Of a DNA stretch of 64,000 nucleotides, positions 24,134 to 31,300 are shown piece by piece. Below the pieces are notes generated by a model. That model saw only the letters and a list, made by a program, of their open reading frames with translations. It did not search any database and was not told the origin of the DNA. The first letter of the stretch is position 1. Every line of letters begins with the position of its first letter. The stretch comes from a virus: positions 137,261-201,260 of IMG/VR virus record IMGVR_UViG_3300044645_002359. The stretch is one strand, 5' to 3'. A program made the translations under genes and the position numbers.

Positions 24134-24502
24134 ATGAGTAACTTGGGATCTTTTTCTCCGGAAGCTTACAGAGCTTACAAATATGGGGTTGAAAACCCGA
24201 GTAATTTCATGGGAATTGCTCCTGCATTCGAGGCAGAACCAGGGAGAAACCCTGATTCTTTTTCCATGGGCGAAGATGACGAGACTGACGAAGACGATTA
24301 CGATCCAGATTACGGGAACGAGGACTTTGAGCCGAACGGGGGCATGGCTATGACCCAACTTCGCTCTATGCAAGATAACATCGAGACTATTCTTGAAATG
24401 ATCGGTCCCTACTCAAACTTAGACCCCTGGATGGCTGCAAAGTTGGCCGAGGCTGAGCATGGTATGACAGCGATCGCCGACGCTTTACAATACAGAGATT
24501 GA
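24134..24502 (+). CDS. Small acidic phage protein with conserved C-terminal helical domain
   Basis: A 122-residue protein; the ATG at 24134 (MSNLGSFSPEAYRAY) is preferred over upstream in-frame codons lying inside the previous gene. An acidic linker (about 60-75) precedes a conserved helical unit: 'MTQLRSMQDNIETILEMIG' and 'LDPWMAAKLAEAEHGMTAI'. The pattern 'QLR......(I/L)......L.PW...K(I/L)..AE......(V/I)...' is widespread in phages, often in capsid-region genes and sometimes fused to other proteins, with no known activity. It is coupled to the next gene (overlap at the TTG/TGA junction). Confidence 0.6.
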   Translation: MSNLGSFSPEAYRAYKYGVENPSNFMGIAPAFEAEPGRNPDSFSMGEDDETDEDDYDPDYGNEDFEPNGGMAMTQLRSMQDNIETILEMIGPYSNLDPWMAAKLAEAEHGMTAIADALQYRD

Positions 24503-24507
24503 TCAAA

Positions 24508-24867
24508 ATGTGGGGATCTTTCTTACAATCTGCTTATGATTCTTTCCTGGAAGCGGCTATAGAAAAGTACGTTGAGAAAGTTGACAAAAATTCACTAGAT
24601 TGCAATGACCCCCACGCCACTCCGAGTCACCCTACGAAATCTCACATAGTTAAAGCGTGCTATCCTGGAGCCCCGAAAGGTGGCAAGCTGATTCGATTCG
24701 GTCAACAAGGTGTGAAAGGGTCGCCAAAGAAAGAAGGGGAATCGGAGGCTTATAAAGCCAGACGAGAGGCTTTCAAGGCAAGACATGCTGCTAATATTGC
24801 GAAGGGTAAGTCTTCAGCTGCCTACTGGAGTAATCTGGAAGAATGGGCGGAAGACATTAAGTGGTAG
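24508..24867 (+). CDS. Small basic phage protein with RFG/RH/W signature
   Basis: A 119-residue protein using ATG 24508; a TTG at 24499 overlapping the upstream stop is an alternative that would add three residues. After an N-terminal helix it has 'DCNDPHATPSHPTKSHIVKA' with two cysteines nearby, then 'KLIRFGQQGVKGSP', 'KARREAFKARHAANI' and 'SSAAYWSNLEEW'. The order RFG..G, F.aRH, aaYWs...W is a recurrent phage module in virion-region genes. DNA-binding or metal-binding is possible given His/Cys/Arg content but not shown. Confidence 0.6.
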   Translation: MWGSFLQSAYDSFLEAAIEKYVEKVDKNSLDCNDPHATPSHPTKSHIVKACYPGAPKGGKLIRFGQQGVKGSPKKEGESEAYKARREAFKARHAANIAKGKSSAAYWSNLEEWAEDIKW

Positions 24868-24876
24868 GGTATAATT
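24867..24876 (+). promoter_or_regulatory. Late-type promoter motif variant GGGTATAATT
   Basis: TATAAT-containing variant of the motif, 33 nt before the ATG at 24900. It overlaps the stop of the preceding gene. Confidence 0.7.
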
Positions 24877-24899
24877 CAGGTTGTAATCAACCTTAAACA

Positions 24900-25598
24900 A
24901 TGAAACACAACCACAGAATACTGCCCGGCCACATGGGAGGCGAGTACGTAGAAGGCAATGTTATACCTGTACAAGTAACTCAGTGTGACACTAACACTGC
25001 CAACCATGTAATGTGGCACTTTGCCAACTGGTGCCTTTATGGTAAAGAAGAAGATCGAGCAGCCTATAAAGGTTTATCAGGTTGTTATAGTAAAGAAAAA
25101 ATTATCGAGGAGAGGTTGAGACTAGCTGGTCAAATGCATGTCGATTCCGGCCACATTCAAGAAATAGGCAGGATTAACGGTAAGAGAGCCATGTCTCCGG
25201 GTGGATGGTTATACATGAACAGAATAGAATATGGGCGTTTAGGCTACAAATCAGGGATAGGAAAGTCGGAAAACAGGTTAACAGGGGAACAACTATCTGA
25301 GTTGGCTAAAAAGACTTGGAGAGAAGGGAAAGGTTTGGCAGCTTTAACTCCTGAGCAAAGAAGCGAAATAGGAAAAAGAGCTGGCAAAATTAGTGGACAA
25401 GTGAACAGAGAAAATAAAACAGGGGTTTGCGGAATTCCTCCAGAAGAACACTCCAAAAGAATGTCCGAAACGAACCGTCAAAAATGGCAATGTCCCGTGT
25501 GTGGTTTAATTGGTAATGCCAAGCAAATAAACGCGCATATGGCAGCTGAACATAATCTCGATAAAAAAGCCAAAATTAAGTGTAACTCTAACCACTAG
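24900..25598 (+). CDS. Free-standing HNH homing endonuclease
   Basis: A 232-residue mobile-type nuclease. The HNH region is at the very N-terminus: 'HNHRILPGHMGGEYVEGNVI' (His pair, GG and the N-V/I strand), then 'NTANHVMWHFANW' and 'DRAAYKGLSG', which is the standard H..i.p.h.GG....N.v / H...H / A...LsG order of phage HNH endonucleases. The middle has NUMOD-like helices ('LTPEQRSEIGKRAGK'), and the C-terminus is a C2H2 zinc finger ('CPVCGLIGNAKQINAHMAAEH') that would contact DNA. The reading frame is intact and has its own promoter variant, so the element may be active. Confidence 0.8.
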   Translation: MKHNHRILPGHMGGEYVEGNVIPVQVTQCDTNTANHVMWHFANWCLYGKEEDRAAYKGLSGCYSKEKIIEERLRLAGQMHVDSGHIQEIGRINGKRAMSPGGWLYMNRIEYGRLGYKSGIGKSENRLTGEQLSELAKKTWREGKGLAALTPEQRSEIGKRAGKISGQVNRENKTGVCGIPPEEHSKRMSETNRQKWQCPVCGLIGNAKQINAHMAAEHNLDKKAKIKCNSNH

Positions 25599-25600
25599 GA

Positions 25601-25610
25601 GGGTAAAGTT
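25601..25610 (+). promoter_or_regulatory. Late-type promoter motif GGGTAAAGTT
   Basis: Full-consensus copy exactly 31 nt before the ATG at 25632, two bases after the HNH stop. Confidence 0.85.
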
Positions 25611-25631
25611 CACTGACAGCAATCTCTAAAC

Positions 25632-26255
25632 ATGCAAGGAAATTTCGGTATCCCAAATATAGACCACCTGGTAGAAGGAGTTCACTACCACATTGTAGAT
25701 TGGGACTTTGCAGACCCTGCTCCTGCAGCCCCGACACCTACCCCTCCTCACAATCCGGGTGAATCGTGCCCACCAAATCAAAAAATGGTCTTCGGGGTAT
25801 GCCGCCGCGTGAATGCTAGCGGAGAACAACAAGTAGGAGACGACACTGACCAGGAAAGATCCCTAAAAGACCAAGCTAAGAAAGAAGGCTCGGCTTTTGA
25901 GAATAACAAGGCAATGAGTGCCGGTGGTAAGAAGTACGGTTGGGCTATGAAAGGTGGAAAACCGGTAATGGTGGCTTGGGGATCTGTAGCAGGTGAGAAA
26001 AAAGTTGGGCTCAAGAAGCCTGCTTCTGCGGCTCCACCTACCGCGCTCACCGGTTCCCCCGCTCCACGCGCTGGAGCATCCCCTGCACCCGCTAGAGCTG
26101 GTTCCCCAGCTCCAACTACAGCTCCAACAGCCCCAATATCAGCTACTGATAGAGCTGCTTATAACGCAGGAGGGGGCAATGCCGCAGCGCAAAGAGGCAC
26201 GGGGCGAACTACTGAGCAAGTTATAGCTCAAGGTAAGAAAATTTGGATAGACTAG
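25632..26255 (+). CDS. Pro/Ala-rich protein with paired Cys motif, unknown
   Basis: A 207-residue protein. The N-terminus ('NIDHLVEGVHYHIVDWDF') is followed by a Pro-rich linker, a two-cysteine segment 'GESCPPNQKMVFGVCRRV' (C-x10-C), a small folded patch with 'KKYGWAMKGGKPVMVAWG', then a long Ala/Pro/Ser/Thr-rich low-complexity linker and a short C-terminal helix. The layout (cysteine motif, linker, mini-domains) resembles other proteins of the 18-28 kb cluster. Extensive linkers suggest a tether or disordered virion protein. No enzyme motif seen. Confidence 0.5.
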   Translation: MQGNFGIPNIDHLVEGVHYHIVDWDFADPAPAAPTPTPPHNPGESCPPNQKMVFGVCRRVNASGEQQVGDDTDQERSLKDQAKKEGSAFENNKAMSAGGKKYGWAMKGGKPVMVAWGSVAGEKKVGLKKPASAAPPTALTGSPAPRAGASPAPARAGSPAPTTAPTAPISATDRAAYNAGGGNAAAQRGTGRTTEQVIAQGKKIWID

Positions 26256-26288
26256 ATCAGGGTAAGGGTAGGCGCTGATACGAATAAA

Positions 26289-26297
26289 GGGTAAGTT
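26289..26297 (+). promoter_or_regulatory. Promoter motif variant GGGTAAGTT (one A missing)
   Basis: Located 42 nt before the ATG at 26331. A near-identical variant occurs at 60726. A second GGGTAAG lies at about 26259. Lower confidence because of the deleted base and longer spacing. Confidence 0.5.
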
Positions 26298-26330
26298 ACA
26301 ATTAACAGACATACTCTCCCCACTTGGCAA

Positions 26331-26852
26331 ATGTATAACCCAAGACCCTTAGACTTAGATACATTCTCAGAACAAGAGTTGCAAATCGAAGGGTACACTC
26401 ATATGCCCACGGATTATTACAGGAACACCGTCATGGAGCCTGAAACCGTCTCCACATTAAGACCGAGTTTCGGAGAGTATGAAGCCATGGGAGAGAGGCA
26501 CGAGGAAATCTCTTCTAAGATTGACTTACTCAATCAAGCAATGAAACTTTCCCGTCAGAGGGGGGCTTTTCAAGAGTTGCAGAATCAAATGGCTGCCGTC
26601 AAGAAACTTGTAAAAGAGCGTGAAGAAATTGATGCAAAAATGGCCACTGTTGACCTTGCCCGAAAGAAAACAGATGACCACAACATTGCTGCCGGTATGG
26701 AAACTTCTTACACAGAGCAACTGGATTCGGTAAACTCTCGCATCAACCGTTTACAAAAGCTTCTTCAGGACTTCAGTGAGTCCATGGGAGAAGGTGAGTT
26801 TGACTTTACTCGTAACGGTCGTAAAGGCAAAGCCTGTGAGGAGACACAATGA
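26331..26852 (+). CDS. Coiled-coil protein, unknown, coupled to kinase-like gene
   Basis: A 173-residue protein. Residues 1-55 are Pro/Glu-rich and extended; residues 55-150 form a strong coiled coil ('EISSKIDLLNQAMKLSRQRG', 'LVKEREEIDAKMATVDLARK', 'VNSRINRLQKLLQDFSESMG'). The tail 'FDFTRNGRKGKACEE' looks like a shortened form of the DFTR...GKC motif of the 18142 protein. Its stop overlaps the start of the kinase-like gene (ATGA), so the two are made together; a partner or adaptor for the kinase is a reasonable inference. Confidence 0.55.
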   Translation: MYNPRPLDLDTFSEQELQIEGYTHMPTDYYRNTVMEPETVSTLRPSFGEYEAMGERHEEISSKIDLLNQAMKLSRQRGAFQELQNQMAAVKKLVKEREEIDAKMATVDLARKKTDDHNIAAGMETSYTEQLDSVNSRINRLQKLLQDFSESMGEGEFDFTRNGRKGKACEETQ

Positions 26853-28129
26853 GGCGCTGCTCGAAAGGAAAAAGCTGCGGAGGAACTTGCATCAACCGCA
26901 ACGTTAAATGCAGAGCCACTTTGTCTCCGAAAGTATCAAAGCAGGTTGAGGAAGCGGGCGACATCTTCCTCCGTTTGGTTAACGAGGATAAAAAACCGAG
27001 TTTGATTGTACAAAGGCTGATTGACGCCTTAGGGTTGGGCCCACTAACTCAAAGAGAAGTTGGCAATGACTTTCCCGTCTTAAAGAGGGAGGCAGAACGC
27101 CAACTCGCTGAGTTGCGCAGCCAACCCTCTATGACAGATGAGGAGATTGATCGGGCCAAACGACTTGAAATGGCTCTTATGGATGCTTGGGAAAAGCATA
27201 CTAAGGCCGACCGCATGGTACTCTACGATCGACAGGACGCTCGAGAGTTTGACCATGATTTCATTCCTACCGACAAATTCGGCAAAGATTATGACTGGTC
27301 TCAGTCTTACGAATCTGGTGCCAAAGGTTTGGGCTCAGGAAGCTACGGAAACGTTATGCTCTCTAAACCACCACCGGCTCTTGTAGTGAAGAGAGGAGAA
27401 GTGAGTGAAAGTGAGGTTAAAATTCTAGAAAAGTTAAACGGTAAAGACATTTCTCCGAAGTTCGTTTCAGCGGAGGTCAACAAATACACCGTTATGGCGC
27501 GAGAAGGGGATATAGAATTCTACGAAGGAAGAATTGCAATGACACGGGTTCCGGGTAAAGCCGTAGAAGATTTTGATGACAATGATCCCGCATACGGGAC
27601 GAAGGTCGGAAGTACAACTCTTGGAGACGCTTATTTTCTTCTTCGTAGGAGACTTCACGAAAGCGGAGTTGCCCATAATGACTCTCACATAGAAAATGTC
27701 ATTGTAGATAATAAGGGGAAAGCACGCTTCATTGATTTCGGGCTTTCTCAGGACGACCCTAGAGCAGCTCTATCAGAGGCCATTGGCATACTTGCAGATC
27801 GAAAATTGCTTCCTCAAGGTGTTGTACTAAAACGAGTTTTAGATGATTTTTCCGGGGACCGAAAAGGAAGGAAATATAAAGCTTACACCCAACCCATAAA
27901 AGACCTTCTTAAGGGTGGCACCAATACCAACCTCGAAAAGGTTGTTCGTAATCGCACTAAAGTATACGCAGAGCTTGCAAAGCTAGGTTTATCCAAGGAT
28001 GAGATAGCTGAGCTTGTGGTTCATGAGTTAAACCAGCCCATCAGCTCCTACAACAAAGGTGCCTGGTCCAAAGTAAGCAAAAAAGATGCAATGCGGATTA
28101 TCCCCCTACTCTACGAAGGCGTAAATTAA
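26849..28129 (+). CDS. Protein-kinase-like protein with N-terminal four-cysteine motif
   Basis: A 426-residue protein. C4, C10, C14 and C21 ('RRCSKGKSCGGTCINRNVKC') have the same spacing as the motif in the HNH-type protein at 18962. The kinase fold is visible: glycine loop 'GLGSGSYGNV' (160-169), candidate lysine in 'VVKRGE' (K181), conserved Glu in the following helix (near 189), catalytic loop 'HNDSHIENV' (H276, D278, N283) and metal-binding 'DFG' (296-298). His280 stands where Lys is usual, as in aminoglycoside-kinase-like and other bacterial small kinases. The C-terminal 110 residues are helical. Likely phosphorylates a host protein or small molecule; target unknown. Confidence 0.8.
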   Translation: MRRCSKGKSCGGTCINRNVKCRATLSPKVSKQVEEAGDIFLRLVNEDKKPSLIVQRLIDALGLGPLTQREVGNDFPVLKREAERQLAELRSQPSMTDEEIDRAKRLEMALMDAWEKHTKADRMVLYDRQDAREFDHDFIPTDKFGKDYDWSQSYESGAKGLGSGSYGNVMLSKPPPALVVKRGEVSESEVKILEKLNGKDISPKFVSAEVNKYTVMAREGDIEFYEGRIAMTRVPGKAVEDFDDNDPAYGTKVGSTTLGDAYFLLRRRLHESGVAHNDSHIENVIVDNKGKARFIDFGLSQDDPRAALSEAIGILADRKLLPQGVVLKRVLDDFSGDRKGRKYKAYTQPIKDLLKGGTNTNLEKVVRNRTKVYAELAKLGLSKDEIAELVVHELNQPISSYNKGAWSKVSKKDAMRIIPLLYEGVN

Positions 28130-28290
28130 TGAAAAATGATCAAAAGTATTTGGAGCTAATGGCTCTCTACAAAAAAGTTCGAGGTAACCCGGATAAAATT
28201 AAACAAGCAGACAAAGTGTTGGATGCGGCTCTGAAACTTGGTAAGAGTGGTGTGAGTCCAGACGCAAAAGAAGCAGCGAGATACCTCTGA
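28129..28290 (+). CDS. 53-residue helical protein, coupled to kinase-like gene
   Basis: A short gene whose ATG overlaps the kinase stop (TAATG). The product is basic and helical: 'KNDQKYLELMALYKKVRG', then 'ADKVLDAALKLGKSGVSPDA' and 'EAARYL'. The segment 'L..A..LG.SGVS.DA...AARYL' is a small module I have seen at the ends of cyanophage and other phage structural proteins. No function known. It ends 4 nt before the promoter of the first giant fibre gene. Confidence 0.6.
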   Translation: MKNDQKYLELMALYKKVRGNPDKIKQADKVLDAALKLGKSGVSPDAKEAARYL

Positions 28291-28294
28291 GTCG

Positions 28295-28304
28295 GGGTAA
28301 AGAT
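28295..28304 (+). promoter_or_regulatory. Late-type promoter motif GGGTAAAGAT
   Basis: 48 nt before the ATG of the first giant fibre gene (28343); a longer leader than usual. Confidence 0.65.
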
Positions 28305-28342
28305 TAGGGTGCCCTTGCACACAGTCTTAAGCTCTTTAGCAA

Positions 28343-31300
28343 ATGTCAGCAAAACGAATAATCCTGAAGCGTTCTTCAATCGCAGGAAAGCGTCCAACTT
28401 CAGAAAACCTCTCTCCCGGCGAACTCGGACTAAATACGAATAGCGTAGAACCGGGCATTTTCTTCGAAGCAACCGACGGTCAGATAGTCAAAGCGGGTCC
28501 TCCTGCTGTACTGCCTTACTCTCCAACCAACTTTCCTGAAAAGGGGGAATTGTGGTACGACCTGGAAGACGGAACCCTAAATGTAGGCGACGCTGAGAAA
28601 CACTGGCGCACCGTAGCCGCTCCTTTCTTAGGGGGCGGAGGAAGCGTAGTATTTGTCGCGCCCGAGTTTGAGTACTCAACGGACTCTCTAAGGAATGACG
28701 GGCAAGCTCTGCCCTTCCAAACTCTAACCCGTGCAATACTTGAATTATCCAAAATATATATAAGCCGCGTTTTAACTGGCTTTTCAACTTCGGATGAGAG
28801 CAACCGCTACACAATTTTCCTATCGTCCTCAGTAATTACAGCGAACAACGGCCCAGGAGTCAGCCTTAACGACTTCACCGTAAATTTTTCCTCTTCAACA
28901 GAAACAGCGGTCACAATTCCACAACTCCAGCAGTTTAACCCTGTTGAAGGGGGTATTATGGTACCTTTCGGTATTTCCATCCGGGGCTTGGATCTGAAAA
29001 AGTGTATAATTTCTCCCTCTTACGTTCCAACTTACTTAAACCCTTCCTTCCCTCCAGCTTCTCAGGGTGTAGACCAACCCCTGAGTTCAATCCTTAAGTG
29101 TGGAGGAAATGTTCTAGCCAACGACTTTTCTGTTATTGATAAGTTGAGATCGAGAGTAGTAATTTCAGTATCGGATAAAAATGGCCTAGCCGTCTTTGAC
29201 TCAGAAAGACCCCATTGCCTCGGCTTCAACGATCTTGTATCCGTTAATTTTGAGCCCACCGTAGATCAGAGCACTGGAACTTTCACTGCTGGAAATTACT
29301 ACGCGATACCACTAAACACTTATAGTTTCTACCTTTCCTACGGCTCTCAAACTGAAAATCCTGCAGCGGAATACGTTCCATTCGCAGCTTTGCCACTTTC
29401 AGGTTCTGGTAAAACTCCTAAACTTTTAGTGACAAACACACTCAAGTCGTCTCACAGGTTGAAAGTTTTTGAAAATGCTACTCTGGCAGACATTGGCGAT
29501 TACTTCACAAAAGTACAAAGAGCTTTTCCAGACTTCTTTGGTGGCAGAGTTACAGAGGGTTCTAGTATAGTAAACAGCGGAGACTACGTAATTGTGGGTC
29601 CGGTTGATACTTATCCAAATAACGAAGGGTCCAACACAACTAAAAACTCGTCTTTCTACGCAAATCAAGTTAACTTGAGATCTGAATACGGAATGAATTG
29701 GGGAGACTTTGATGGCTCCATAGTTTCCGGATTCAAGTCAGTGATCGCGAATGCTTGCACAGCGATTTCTCTTCAAAATGATCCTTGTGTGTACGAAATT
29801 TACACAACGTTGGTGAACCCTGCTACCGGACTCCCTGAGCAAAAGTGGTGGAATTTAACCGAAGCAAAGTTCTTGTCCACTCCTGTCGAACTTCGCCCCT
29901 CTTCAATAGCCGATGTTCCTGTTCCTGAACAGCTCTCTCTACTCAACTCAACACCCATAAACAACATACGCTACTATTACAAGAACCTGACTGAACCTGG
30001 AGGGGCAAGCATAGGAATTGTTGACATTGAAAGAGATTTCCGGCACTTCGGGTTCAGAGTAAGGAACGGTGCCTACGGCCAATTCCAATCGGTTTACAGC
30101 ATTGGACCCGCAATCGGTGTTTGGGCCTTGAATGGTGGTATTTGTAGCTTAACAAATAGTACGACAAACTTCGGATCAGTTGCCTTTAAGACCGAAGGTT
30201 TCCTTGGAATTAACACCATTGGAGGGGCAAAGCCCAACGGAAAGGGTTTCGTTTTAGAGGGTGTTCAAAGACCTTTGGCGCTTCTGAAGTCACAAGTAGA
30301 GAGCCAAGATAATAAGAAAATTCTTTCTCTCGGTGGCAAAATCTCCTCTATCTACATCGACCCTGAGGACCCGAACATACAAATTTTAGGGTTAAACTCG
30401 GACTTCTTACCTTGCTATTTGTTGCCTTATTCATTGGCACCTGGCACTGCACTATGGGTAGAAACTGAGTCTTGTACCTACAGGGGTTTTCTAGCCACAG
30501 ATGGCGGTCCCACAATTATAACAGGTTTGGGAGACCCCATCAATTTCGCTAAGATTAGACTCAGATCTTCAGACAGCACTATTCCGAATGACGAAGGTCT
30601 TCTTCCAGTCTTGGGGGTTCCTTACATTAGAAGATTTATAGACCCGCGACTTGACTTTGAGAGGTCTTACAGTCTTTTTATTCGTAACACCCTTCCAAAC
30701 GCAATCGCGCCCCAAGTCGGTTCAGTTCTGCGCCTAAACCAAACTAGCCAGCAACTGGGGTCTGTTTCATTGAGGCCCAACGTACAATTTGACCCTGGAA
30801 TCTTGGGGGGATGGGGAAGAATTTTTACAGTCGACGCAACCGAGACCGGTGGGCAAGGCTCTTCCCCCCAATTCAACTACGTTATAGGAGACAGCAACCA
30901 AGACCTTACCTATTACGTTGCTATTACGACCACGGATTACAGTCGTCCCTGGGGGCAAGGTCCGAACTTTGATCTTCCCGCCGGTTCTTACACAACGTAC
31001 AGGAATAGAAATTGGTACTCAGCCGAAAACAACCTATGGGGTTGTGTTTATTACGGAGATGCTTCTAGTTTCACTGATAGCTTCGGACCTTTCTCAGTCG
31101 CTCCTGTCGAATCTTGCTCACCCTTCGTAGATACGAGTGTTTTAGAGAGGCAAGACAGAGTCTCAGAGACTTTTCAAGGTTCTTATGCTGCGGATTCCTA
31201 CCTAGCCTTGGAAGGTTATCTGGAACAAACATATTTTAGGGGGGCAACAGAGCCTTACCCAACTTACTCCTCTCAGAATGTATACGATGGAGACGATAGC

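Noticed and set aside
27553-27560. GGGTAAAG inside the kinase gene
   Set aside because: Deep within coding sequence with no start codon at suitable distance.
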